A DNA stretch of 64,000 nucleotides from assembly GCA_031426215.1 (NCBI GenBank), contig JANPKU010000042.1, positions 1 through 64,000 on the forward strand. The letters are read 5' to 3'. The DNA is from Sva-07 sp031426215 (GTDB taxonomy: Bacteria; Actinomycetota; Acidimicrobiia; Acidimicrobiales; Ilumatobacteraceae). Shown in pieces: positions 54,094-61,421 of the stretch. The translations under genes and the position numbers were made by a program. The notes under the pieces are model-generated. The model had not been told where the DNA came from. It ran no database searches and saw only the letters and a list, made by a program, of their open reading frames with translations. The first letter of the stretch is position 1. Each line of letters starts with the position of its first letter.

Positions 54094-54600
54094 TCAGTTC
54101 ATCCGGGGGCAGTCGTGACCATCGGGATCCATCGGGAACGCGCACCACTGGCACGCGGGCCGACCCGCCTCGACCACACCGTCGGCGTGGTCGCAGAACG
54201 CTGCTGCCTGCCCACGGCTCAGATAGAGACGCACGTGGCCCCGGTCGTCGTTGTCGACCATCTCGCCCTCTTCGTCGAGCTCGCCGACTTCTTCGAGTTG
54301 AATGAGTACCCGGTCGTTGGCCCGGTCGTAGCCGAGTCCGATCGGACCGAGCACGAAGACCGCGTCGAGCGGTTCACGCAGCTCGAGCGCTCCACTCATC
54401 GGTCGGTCCTCGGCAGGTGGCAGGTCGGCCAGTACCCGCCGGAGATACTGCACGATCGCCGCGGTCTGCTGCTTCTCGCACTTCACCGTGACGCGCTCGC
54501 CATCTGCGCGAGCTTGCAGGAGGAAGATGCGTTCGCCGGGTCGGCCGACCGTGCCGACGGTGAATGCCGACACCTCGTCGAACTCGTAGAACACGCTCAT
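54094..54600 (-). CDS. DUF3090 family protein
   Basis: Conserved 168-residue actinobacterial protein. The N-terminus SVFYEFDEVSAFTVGTVG and the C-terminal GQAAAFCDHADGVVEAGRPAC with FPMDPDGHDCPRMN are family hallmarks; the Cys/His group (C-x-H ... C-x-x-C ... H-x-C) may bind zinc. It is next to MSMEG_4193 and SCO1664 homologues, the usual neighbourhood near mshC in actinobacteria, but no mshC is present here. Function unknown. ATG start, upstream gene 13 bases away. Confidence 0.9.
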   Translation of the reverse strand: MSVFYEFDEVSAFTVGTVGRPGERIFLLQARADGERVTVKCEKQQTAAIVQYLRRVLADLPPAEDRPMSGALELREPLDAVFVLGPIGLGYDRANDRVLIQLEEVGELDEEGEMVDNDDRGHVRLYLSRGQAAAFCDHADGVVEAGRPACQWCAFPMDPDGHDCPRMN

Positions 54601-54613
54601 GCTGCGTCTCCGG

Positions 54614-55267
54614 TCATGACGGCTGGAGGTCGGTCAGCGGTCGCCCGGTCGAGTTCACGGCAAGCACGACGGGCCCGCCGGGGCCGTAGCCGATCGCCGT
54701 GACCGACGCCGGACTGATCACGATGCGTTGGAACAGGTCGATGTGGGTGCCCATTGCATGAGCGACTGCAGCTTTGATGGTGTCGGCGTGCGACACGCAC
54801 ACGATCGTGCCGCCCGGATGCGCAGCGCGGAGGCGGTCGAGAGTGTTGACCATGCGGGTCTGCATCTCGGTGAAGCTCTCTCCGTTGGGGAATCGGAACG
54901 TCGACGGAGCGCGCTGGACCGTCTGCCACTCGGGGAGCTTCATCAGCTTCTTCAGCTCCGCGCCGGTCCAGTCGCCGAAGTCGCACTCGAACAGTCCGCG
55001 GTCGACCTTGGTCGTCAGACCTCGGGCAGTCGCAATCGGCGCCGCCGTCTCCTTCGCTCGCTCGAGTGGTGATGAGTAGATCGCATCGACGCGCTTCAGT
55101 TCACTGATCCGGTCAGCGGCGATCTGGGCCTGACGACGACCCTCGTCTGCGAGGTGCAGACCCTTGGCCCGTCCTGGCAGGACCTTGCCGGTGGTCGGCG
55201 TTTGGCCGTGTCGCACGAGCAAGATCGTGGTGAACGATGGTGGGGGAGACTTCTTCGCGGTGGCCAT
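54614..55267 (-). CDS. MSMEG_4193 family histidine phosphatase
   Basis: Phosphoglycerate mutase-like phosphatase of 217 residues. The catalytic RHG is in LLVRHGQTPTTGKV near 19, with the second His in VCVSHADTIKAAVAHAMG and the acid FECDFGDWTGAEL. The family name comes from mycobacterial members, and the genes DUF3090 and SCO1664 commonly follow. Substrate unknown. ATG at 55267; divergent from UDG with 29 bases between the starts. First gene of a four-gene unit. Confidence 0.9.
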   Translation of the reverse strand: MATAKKSPPPSFTTILLVRHGQTPTTGKVLPGRAKGLHLADEGRRQAQIAADRISELKRVDAIYSSPLERAKETAAPIATARGLTTKVDRGLFECDFGDWTGAELKKLMKLPEWQTVQRAPSTFRFPNGESFTEMQTRMVNTLDRLRAAHPGGTIVCVSHADTIKAAVAHAMGTHIDLFQRIVISPASVTAIGYGPGGPVVLAVNSTGRPLTDLQPS

Positions 55268-55296
55268 GGAGTGTTTCCAACCTACTGTCGAGGGCC

Positions 55297-55962
55297 ATGA
55301 CTCCGCTCGCCAGACTTGAACGTGACGTGGTCGGATGCCGTGTCTGCCCGCGGTTGGTGGCGTGGCGTGAGCAGGTGGCAGTGGAGAAGCGGGCCGCCTA
55401 TCGCGACGAGGACTACTGGGGCAAGCCGATCCCCGGGTTCGGCGACGTCGCAGCACGGATCGTCGTTCTCGGCCTGGCGCCAGCAGCCCACGGCGCGAAC
55501 CGGACCGGTCGGGTGTTCACCGGCGATCGCAGCGGCGACTGGTTGTTCCGGGCGCTGCACCGTGCGGGTCTGGCCAACCAGCCCGAGTCGGTGTCGGTCG
55601 ACGACGGATTGGAGCTCACCGACGCGTGGGTGACCGCCGCCGTCAAGTGTGCTCCGCCCGCCAACACGCCGCTTCCGCAGGAGCGTGACGCCTGCGCCCC
55701 GTTCCTGCAACGCGAATTCGCCGCGCTCGGCAACGCGATGGTGGTGGTGTGTCTGGGCCAGTTCGGATATCAGGCCGCTTGCACACACTTCGGTGTGCGC
55801 CCACGGCCGAAGTTCGGCCACGGTGTCGAGGTGCTGATCGATGGCGGCCCCACACTGATCTGCTCGTTCCACCCGAGCCAGCAGAACACGTTCACGAAGC
55901 GCCTCACCGAGCCGATGCTCGACGCCGTGTTCTCCAGAGCTGTGCAGCTCGCTGACCGATAG
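55297..55962 (+). CDS. Uracil-DNA glycosylase, family 5 (UDGb)
   Basis: Excises uracil (and often other deaminated bases) from DNA. 221 residues with an Fe-S cluster signature beginning CRVCPRLVAWRE (C14, C17) and later Cys pairs. Motif A is LGLAPAAHGANRTGRVFT, where Ala replaces the usual catalytic Asp, as in family 5. Motif B is CSFHPSQQNTF. TACTGT lies 8 bases before the ATG. It shares the promoter gap with the MSMEG_4193 gene and is followed by a lipoprotein gene at 15 bases. Confidence 0.92.
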   Translation: MTPLARLERDVVGCRVCPRLVAWREQVAVEKRAAYRDEDYWGKPIPGFGDVAARIVVLGLAPAAHGANRTGRVFTGDRSGDWLFRALHRAGLANQPESVSVDDGLELTDAWVTAAVKCAPPANTPLPQERDACAPFLQREFAALGNAMVVVCLGQFGYQAACTHFGVRPRPKFGHGVEVLIDGGPTLICSFHPSQQNTFTKRLTEPMLDAVFSRAVQLADR

Positions 55963-55977
55963 CCTCGCACTGCTGTG

Positions 55978-56289
55978 ATGACCTCTCGTTCGCTCGCCCA
56001 GACTTTTGCCGTCGCCATGGTGGCTGTGCTCGGCGTGTCGTCCTGCTCGTCCGATCCGAGCGCCCGGCGTGTTGCTCAAGATCTCGTGCGCACCCAGACC
56101 CAGGACCATCCAGACATCCAGGAGTGCATGCTCGCGGTCATCGAGGACTACGACCTGAACGGTCTCGGCGAGGACGCCAACAACGAGAACCCAGAGATCA
56201 GCGGTCCGGCGCTGGCCGAGCTCGAAAGCTTCGAAGCCGATCTCGTCGCCTGCGACCCCGAAGGCGTCACCCGCACCTCGACCCCGTGA
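55978..56289 (+). CDS. Small lipoprotein of unknown function
   Basis: A 103-residue protein with a Sec signal peptide (TFAVAMVAVLGVSSC) ending in the lipobox GVSSC, Cys at about residue 23. The mature part is acidic and contains two more cysteines (QECMLAV and LVACDPEG), possibly a disulfide. No family recognised. A GTG at 55975 directly precedes the ATG. Likely lipid-anchored on the outer face of the membrane. Confidence 0.75.
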   Translation: MTSRSLAQTFAVAMVAVLGVSSCSSDPSARRVAQDLVRTQTQDHPDIQECMLAVIEDYDLNGLGEDANNENPEISGPALAELESFEADLVACDPEGVTRTSTP

Positions 56290-56290
56290 C

Positions 56291-56345
56291 TGTTCGAGAT
56301 GTGCTCGGGACCGGCTACGCCGAGTCCCCTGGCACATCTCGAACA
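56291..56345. terminator. Palindrome between convergent genes
   Basis: TGTTCGAGATGTGC and GCACATCTCGAACA form perfect 14-base arms; the centre can extend with CGGGAC/GTCCCC pairing. It begins right after the lipoprotein stop, facing the FrhB-like gene, and can end both transcripts. Confidence 0.75.
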
Positions 56346-56346
56346 C

Positions 56347-57564
56347 TCAGTCGGACTTGGGGGCGGCGTCGGCGGGCGGGGCGACCTTCTTCTTGGGCGG
56401 CGGAACGCCGACCGCCGGGGCCGGGTCTGCCTCTTTGGGCCAGCGGCGGCGGCTCACGATCGACAGCAGACGCAGCAGGCGCATCGCCGTCTCGTCGGTC
56501 TGCGCAGGCTTCGCGATGATCGAGCCGTCGGCGATCATCCGCTCGATGACCTCCTCGCCGAGTTCGGTCCGCACGATGGTGAGCGTCCAGTCGTTGTCCT
56601 CGCCGATGCCTCCTGTCGACACGTCGGCGTGCTCGGCGGCGAAGTCGGGGCAACTCGTGCATCCCTTGCGGGTCCAGCCGTGGCATTCCTTGAGATCGAC
56701 TTCGTGGTACGAACCGTCCTTCATCCAGATCTGGAACACGCCTTTGATGTTCATCTTCACCATGTCCTGCTTCTTCAGGCCGTACTTGGCCTCGAACAGT
56801 TCGGTGAAGATGGCGTCGTCGAAGGTCTTGGAACACAGCAGCCCGATGTTGAAGAGGAACGGCTTGGACACCTTGCCGGCCTTGCGGTCCCACATGGTCG
56901 GCGGCGACGACGTCTGGCAGCCCATGCCGACCAACGCGAGGCGCTCGTATCCCTTCTCCTTGGCTTCGGGCAGGGCGAGCGGGTTCGCGCAGTACGTGTA
57001 GCGGCTGCCGGCCGTGGCGAGAATCTCCTCCTTCGTCGAAACGACGGCGGGTTTGGCCTTCCATGCGTCGTCGTCCTCGACACCGCTCACGAGTGCGGCG
57101 TCGATGTAGTCGTGCTCGCGCAGCCAGATCAGCATCGCCGAGACGAGCCCGCCGTCCTGACCCATCTTGTGGACCATCTCGTCACTCGCTCGGGTGAGGT
57201 ACAGCTGACGCCAGATGCCGGCCATCTCATCGGGTTCGCGGACCCGGCCGAACAGGTGCATGTCGGCTGACGGCTCCCACGCTCGGAAGCGGGGACATGC
57301 CCTGGTGCAGGTGGTGCAGCCACCCCCTTCACCGAATCCGTGGATGCAGTTCTCGAGGCCGAGTTCCTCTTCGAGGTGGAACGGGATGTACTTGCCCTCT
57401 TCGTGTTCGTAGCCGATCACGTCGTGTGGACAGGTGACCACGCAGCCGGCGCATCCCGTACAGAGCCCGGTCGTGATGACCTCGGCGTACAGCTCTTTCC
57501 ACTGTGCCGTCCACCGCCCCGCCTGTGCAGGGGTGAGGGGAGCGTCTGATTCGACCGTCGTCAT
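56347..57564 (-). CDS. FrhB-like F420 hydrogenase/dehydrogenase beta-subunit family protein
   Basis: F420-binding flavoprotein family member of 405 residues. The N-terminus holds two ferredoxin-like Cys clusters: TGLCTGCAGCVVTCPHDV and GGGCTTCTRACPRF. The middle domain has MGQDGGLVSAMLIWL, and YTYCANPLALPEAK with the conserved GYERLALVGMGCQTSS. The C-terminal Lys/Pro-rich end follows. It moves electrons between reduced F420 and another carrier such as ferredoxin; a partner is not adjacent. ATG at 57564 is the family start. A repeat array lies upstream. Confidence 0.88.
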   Translation of the reverse strand: MTTVESDAPLTPAQAGRWTAQWKELYAEVITTGLCTGCAGCVVTCPHDVIGYEHEEGKYIPFHLEEELGLENCIHGFGEGGGCTTCTRACPRFRAWEPSADMHLFGRVREPDEMAGIWRQLYLTRASDEMVHKMGQDGGLVSAMLIWLREHDYIDAALVSGVEDDDAWKAKPAVVSTKEEILATAGSRYTYCANPLALPEAKEKGYERLALVGMGCQTSSPPTMWDRKAGKVSKPFLFNIGLLCSKTFDDAIFTELFEAKYGLKKQDMVKMNIKGVFQIWMKDGSYHEVDLKECHGWTRKGCTSCPDFAAEHADVSTGGIGEDNDWTLTIVRTELGEEVIERMIADGSIIAKPAQTDETAMRLLRLLSIVSRRRWPKEADPAPAVGVPPPKKKVAPPADAAPKSD

Positions 57565-57593
57565 GGGCCGACTGTACGCGACCAGCAGTCGTC

Positions 57594-57697
57594 CCGGCGA
57601 GGGAAGCGCCAGCAAGAAGGAAGTGCGCGAGGAAGGAAGTGCGCCGGCGAGGGAAGCGAGCGTACGCCGGCGAGGGAAGCGCCAGCGACGAGCCGGA
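57594..57697 (-). repeat. Dispersed repeat array, copy C with tandem partial units
   Basis: Three CCGGCGAGGGAAGCG units at 57594, 57643 and 57667, with GGAAGTGCG-type half-units between them. The last carries the full 31-base core of copies A and B in reverse orientation. It lies between the FrhB-like gene start and the glnK terminator. The 297-base stretch 57565-57861 contains only these repeats and the glnK hairpin; no gene seen. Confidence 0.75.
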
Positions 57698-57762
57698 GTC
57701 GGGCCGACCGTGCGTTCCCCACCACCGATTCGTGGTGAGGCCCGACACACCAGCAACGCGAA

Positions 57763-57811
57763 GGTCCCCGAGCCTGACCCCTCTGAGGACGCAAAGGGAA
57801 GCTCGGGGACC
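57763..57811. terminator. Hairpin after glnK
   Basis: GGTCCCCGAGC and GCTCGGGGACC, perfect 11-base arms with a 27-base loop, about 50 bases after the glnK stop. Confidence 0.7.
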
Positions 57812-57861
57812 AACGGGCGGAACGCAACGATGCGCCCCGATCGGGTTGGGATGTCGGGCGC

Positions 57862-58200
57862 CTAGATGGCGTCGGCGCCTTCTTCGCCGGTGCGGATCCG
57901 CACGATGCGATCCACGTCGGTGACCCAGATCTTGCCGTCGCCGATCTTGCCGGTGGCGGCTGCTGCGACGATGGTGTCGACGACACCATCGACTCCGTCG
58001 TCTTCGACGACGATGCTGAGGCTGACCTTGGGGACGAAGTCGATCTTGTACTCCGATCCCCGGTAGGTCTCGGTGTGGCCGCCCTGGCGTCCGAAGCCGC
58101 GGACTTCCTCGACGGTGATGCCGGTGATGCCGGCAGCCTTGAGGGCGTCTTTGACGTCGTCCAACTTGAACGGCTTGATGATTGCTGTCACGAGTTTCAT
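57862..58200 (-). CDS. glnK: Nitrogen regulatory protein P-II (GlnK)
   Basis: P-II signal protein of 112 residues that binds ATP/ADP and 2-oxoglutarate and controls AmtB. The T-loop GGHTETYRGSEYKIDFVPK contains Tyr46 and Tyr51; Tyr51 is the site of adenylylation in actinobacteria. C-terminal VTDVDRIVRIRTGEEG binds nucleotide. The gene follows amtB on the same strand, 30 bases away, the usual amtB-glnK order. No glnD is next to it here. Confidence 0.96.
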   Translation of the reverse strand: MKLVTAIIKPFKLDDVKDALKAAGITGITVEEVRGFGRQGGHTETYRGSEYKIDFVPKVSLSIVVEDDGVDGVVDTIVAAAATGKIGDGKIWVTDVDRIVRIRTGEEGADAI

Positions 58201-58230
58201 GTTTGGCTCCTAGTGCCTAGATCGTCCTGC

Positions 58231-59685
58231 TCAGGTCTTCACGAACGTCGGGTATGCCTCGACGCCCATTTCGGGAATGTCCAGGCCGCTGATCTGATCC
58301 TCGTCCTTCGAGCGGATGCCTCCCTTACCGCGGGACTTCGAGATCGTGTCCTGAATCTTGAAGAAGGCGAAGGCAATGCCGAAGATCACGGTCCAGATGA
58401 CGACCGCGCCGATGGCCTGGGCGCCGAGCTGACCCCAGTCGCCCTTGATGATGCCTTCGACGCCTTCGGACGGGCTGAGGTTCCAGCCGGCGCCGTAACT
58501 GCCGTTGGAGAAGATACCGACTGCGAGGACACCGAAGGTGCCGCACACACCGTGTACGGAGATGGCGCCCACCGGGTCGTCGATCTTCAGCTTGCGCTCG
58601 ATGAAGAACACCGACTCGATGACGAGGACACCGGCGATCAGGCCGATGACGGCCGCAGCCCACGGTGCGACGAACGCACACGGAGCGGTGATGGCGACGA
58701 GTCCTGCAAGCATGCCGTTGGCCATCATGCCCGGGTCGGGCTTGCCGGTCCGCTTCGTGATCCATGCCATTGCGGCCACTGCTCCGAAGGCACCGGCGAT
58801 CGCCGTGTTGGTGGCGACGACGGCGAACTGCACGTCGGTGGCAGCGAATGTCGACGCAGCGTTGAAGCCGAACCAGCCGAAGAGCAGGATGAACGTGCCG
58901 AGCATCGCCATCGGGATGTGGTGGCCCGGGATGCCTCGCGGGGTGCCGTCAGCAGAGAACTTGCCGACTCGAGGTCCGACCACGATCGCGCCAGCGAGGG
59001 CGGCAGCACCGCCGACGGCGTGCACGACGCCGGATCCGGCGAAGTCGACGTAACCGGCTCCGAGGCTCATCGTGTCCCAGATCTGCGACAGCCAGCCGCC
59101 GCCCCAGGTCCAGGCAGCGAACAGCGGGTAGAACAGGGCGCCACAGAACAGACCCCAGATCACGAAGCTGCCCCACTTCCACCGCTCGGCCATCGACCCG
59201 GTCGGGATCGTGGCAACGGTGTCCATGAACGCCACCATGTAAAGGAAGAAGCCGATCAGGGGAATCGTGATGTTGTCACCACTGAGCGCCCAACCGCCTT
59301 CCCACAGGAACACCCAACTGCCCGATCCGAGCAAGGCGCCGCCTACCGGCTCGTCCAGTCCGAAGGCCCCGTAGCTGAACCCACCGAACGCCAGCGGGAA
59401 GCCGACGAGGAAGAAGGCGATGAAGCCGAGGGCGAAGATGGCGAAGTTCGTGCTGACCACGTGGGCTGCGTGCTTCGCCTGGCAGAAGCCGGTTTCGACG
59501 AGCGCGAATCCCGCTTGCATGAAGATGACCAGAATCGCTCCGATGAAGACGAACAGCAGGTTCAACTGCTGCCCGGTCACCGGGATCGGGTCGGGTTCTT
59601 GGGCAAACACCAGGTTGGGCAAGAGCGCGGCGCCGGTCAGACCGACGGCCGCGGCAGTAATCATTCGTCGTGCACGTTTGGGCAC
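58231..59685 (-). CDS. amtB: Ammonium transporter AmtB
   Basis: Amt/Rh-type transporter of about 484 residues with an N-terminal signal (MITAAAVGLTGAALLPNLVFA) and eleven membrane helices. Motifs: GAILVIFMQAGFALVETGF, the DFAGSGVVHAVGGAAALAGA signature with the twin-site His and LFGWFGFNAASTFAAT. The GTG at 59685 has a strong GGAGG Shine-Dalgarno; an in-frame TTG upstream is not needed. First gene of amtB-glnK. Upstream are two copies of its control region with GlnR-type boxes. Confidence 0.96.
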   Translation of the reverse strand: MPKRARRMITAAAVGLTGAALLPNLVFAQEPDPIPVTGQQLNLLFVFIGAILVIFMQAGFALVETGFCQAKHAAHVVSTNFAIFALGFIAFFLVGFPLAFGGFSYGAFGLDEPVGGALLGSGSWVFLWEGGWALSGDNITIPLIGFFLYMVAFMDTVATIPTGSMAERWKWGSFVIWGLFCGALFYPLFAAWTWGGGWLSQIWDTMSLGAGYVDFAGSGVVHAVGGAAALAGAIVVGPRVGKFSADGTPRGIPGHHIPMAMLGTFILLFGWFGFNAASTFAATDVQFAVVATNTAIAGAFGAVAAMAWITKRTGKPDPGMMANGMLAGLVAITAPCAFVAPWAAAVIGLIAGVLVIESVFFIERKLKIDDPVGAISVHGVCGTFGVLAVGIFSNGSYGAGWNLSPSEGVEGIIKGDWGQLGAQAIGAVVIWTVIFGIAFAFFKIQDTISKSRGKGGIRSKDEDQISGLDIPEMGVEAYPTFVKT

Positions 59686-59772
59686 AGTGTCCTCCAATGG
59701 TAGGGAAAGGGGATTCGCCCGGCGAGCGGCGCCATTGCCTCCTGCGGTGCGTGCGCAACATAAAGCTCTGGC

Positions 59773-59810
59773 GTTTCCCCTCTGTCGCCGAACTGTTTCT
59801 TGCGTGTGAA
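59773..59810 (-). promoter_or_regulatory. GlnR-type operator, proximal copy
   Basis: Reading TTCAC-N6-GAAAC-N6-GCGAC-N6-GAAAC, close to the actinobacterial GlnR consensus (gTnAc-N6-GaAAc repeated). TATGTT at 59762-59757 is a likely -10 element, giving a short leader with the Shine-Dalgarno before amtB. Nitrogen-starvation activation is inferred. Confidence 0.65.
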
Positions 59811-60011
59811 TGGTCCCGTCCGACCGTCGAGCGCTGAGCGCCAGACGATCGGAGGAGACACGACACGATCAGATGGCATCGGCGCCACACAGTCCGGAAG
59901 TGATTCGAAGTGCGCTGTTGCGCACTGGTCCTCCAGAGGTATGTGGATCGGGATTGCGGAGTCCAGTGGCGTCATTGCCGCCGCGATCGCGAGCGCAAGC
60001 TGAAGGTGTGA

Positions 60012-60049
60012 CATTTCTCTTCGTCGCCGAGACGTTTCCTGGGTGTCAA
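60012..60049 (-). promoter_or_regulatory. GlnR-type operator, distal copy
   Basis: TTGAC-N6-GAAAC-N6-GCGAC-N6-AAATG, with the last box degenerate. It is 239 bases from the proximal copy. The matching -10 position reads TCAGCT, weaker than in the proximal copy, so this may be a decaying or auxiliary site. Confidence 0.55.
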
Positions 60050-60079
60050 TCGCCGAGGTCGTACAACGGGCGGCCAGGA

Positions 60080-60097
60080 CTTGACCCGCGGGTCAAG
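60080..60097. promoter_or_regulatory. Palindromic operator of the acyl-CoA dehydrogenase gene
   Basis: CTTGACCCGCGGGTCAAG is a perfect 18-base palindrome overlapping a TTGACC -35 element. CAGAAT at 60106-60111 is the -10 hexamer six bases before the ATG. It is likely bound by a TetR- or FadR-type repressor encoded elsewhere. Confidence 0.6.
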
Positions 60098-60117
60098 TGG
60101 CAGGGCAGAATGGGGGA

Positions 60118-61359
60118 ATGGACCTCTCCTATCCCCCTGAAGCCGAGGAATTCCGCGCCGAGATCAGGTCGTGGTTGCACGACAACCTGCCCGCCGGTTG
60201 GTTCGACGACGACTTCGAGATGACCGACGAACAGCGCAAGCAGTTCAACGAAGAGTGGCCGACGAAGTTGTTCGAGGGCGGTTGGATCTGCGCGACCTGG
60301 CCCGCCGAATACGGTGGCAAGGGACTCACCACGATGCAGGGCGTCGTGTTGTCCGAGGAGTTCGCGAACGCGAAGGCGCCGATGCGGGGCGACTTCTTCG
60401 GCGACACGCTCGTCGGCCCGACCATCCTCCAGTGGGGCACCGAGGAGCAGAAGAAGGAGTTCCTGCCGGGCATCCTCAGCGGTACGACCCGCTGGTGTCA
60501 GGGTTTCTCCGAGCCGAACTCGGGTTCCGACCTGGCCTCGCTGAAGACCACCGCCGTGCTCGACGGCGACGAGTGGGTCATCAACGGCCAGAAGGTGTGG
60601 ACCACCCAAGGTCACCACGCCGACTACTGCTTCCTGCTCACGCGCACCGATGCTGACGTCAAGAAGCACGCCGGCATCTCCTACATGTTGGTGCCGATGC
60701 GTCAAGAGGGTGTCGAGGTGCGAGGGATCGTGCAGCCCGACGGCACCGCTGAGTTCTGCGAGGTGTTCTTCGACAACGCCCGCTGCGCGAAGGACGCTGT
60801 CGTTGGCGGGGTCAACAACGGCTGGAAGGTCGCCAACTCCACGCTGGCGTTCGAGCGTGGACAGTCGGCCACGACCGGATACCGGCGCTTCGCCGAGGAG
60901 TATCGACTGCTCGTCGAGATGGCAACCGACAAGGGACTGATCGACGATCCGCTGATCCGCCAACGGCTGATGGAGTACTACACCAAGATCCAGATCTTGA
61001 AGATCAACGGTCTCCGCAACCTGTCGGCGACCCTGTCGGGTAGCGGCGACATGGGAACCATCGCGCTCGGTGCCACCAACAAGATGTTCTGGTCGGAGAT
61101 GCACAAGGCAGCCATGGAGCTTGCCGTCGACATCCACGGTCCGGAGGGCATGCTCATCGACAGCGGCCCGGAGGCAGGCGGTTGGCCGGGAGCAGCACGC
61201 GACAAGCGCCGCGCCGGATATCCCGTCAGCCCGATGATGTCGTCGTTCTTCTTCTCGCGTTCCGAGACGATCTGGGGCGGTACCAGCCAGATCCAGCGCA
61301 ACATCGTCGGCGAACGCGTCCTCGGCCTCCCGAAGGAACCCAAACCCGCCAACGAGTGA
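60118..61359 (+). CDS. Acyl-CoA dehydrogenase
   Basis: FAD-dependent acyl-CoA dehydrogenase of 413 residues, the first step of beta-oxidation. Motifs: QGFSEPNSGSDLASL for FAD, WVINGQKVWTTQGHHA, the AFERGQSAT helix, and the C-terminal SETIWGGTSQIQRNIVGERV with the ILGLP-type ending. The ATG at 60118 is preceded by CAGAAT at six bases and a palindromic operator. It is a single gene followed by a palindrome. ETF encoded at 50-52 kb is the natural electron acceptor. Confidence 0.93.
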   Translation: MDLSYPPEAEEFRAEIRSWLHDNLPAGWFDDDFEMTDEQRKQFNEEWPTKLFEGGWICATWPAEYGGKGLTTMQGVVLSEEFANAKAPMRGDFFGDTLVGPTILQWGTEEQKKEFLPGILSGTTRWCQGFSEPNSGSDLASLKTTAVLDGDEWVINGQKVWTTQGHHADYCFLLTRTDADVKKHAGISYMLVPMRQEGVEVRGIVQPDGTAEFCEVFFDNARCAKDAVVGGVNNGWKVANSTLAFERGQSATTGYRRFAEEYRLLVEMATDKGLIDDPLIRQRLMEYYTKIQILKINGLRNLSATLSGSGDMGTIALGATNKMFWSEMHKAAMELAVDIHGPEGMLIDSGPEAGGWPGAARDKRRAGYPVSPMMSSFFFSRSETIWGGTSQIQRNIVGERVLGLPKEPKPANE

Positions 61360-61371
61360 GCCTCCCACCGG

Positions 61372-61418
61372 TTCTCGTGAACAAGGTGCGCACCTATGGC
61401 GCACCTTGTTCACGAGAA
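61372..61418. repeat. 47-bp palindrome, left copy
   Basis: TTCTCGTGAACAAGGTGCG, nine bases, then its exact complement. The 19-base arms are identical to those of the palindrome at 62461-62507; only the nine loop bases differ. It lies between the acyl-CoA dehydrogenase and the convergent DUF559-like gene. Confidence 0.85.
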
Positions 61419-61421
61419 GCG

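Larger units (their letters stand above)
59685..60050 (-). repeat. Duplicated amtB promoter-leader region
   Basis: Copy B (about 59811 down to 59685) and copy A (about 60050 down to 59925) align over about 128 bases with one or two indels. Shared blocks include GAAAC, TCGGCGAC, TTGCGC, GGCAATG and GGAGGAC. Copy B ends at the amtB GTG; copy A ends at a GTG that opens an 18-codon frame (59925-59869). Its first codons resemble those of amtB. The 432-base gap 59686-60117 holds this, the operators and the acyl-CoA dehydrogenase promoter. Confidence 0.75.

Noticed and set aside
57565..57861. Possible coding region upstream of the FrhB-like protein (in-frame extension of 83 codons)
   Set aside because: It consists of the dispersed repeat and the glnK terminator; the family N-terminus begins at 57564.
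59661..60014. 117-codon minus-strand frame spanning both amtB control copies
   Set aside because: Third-position GC is visibly lower than in neighbouring genes, it overlaps the amtB start, and the duplicated GlnR-type boxes explain the sequence better.
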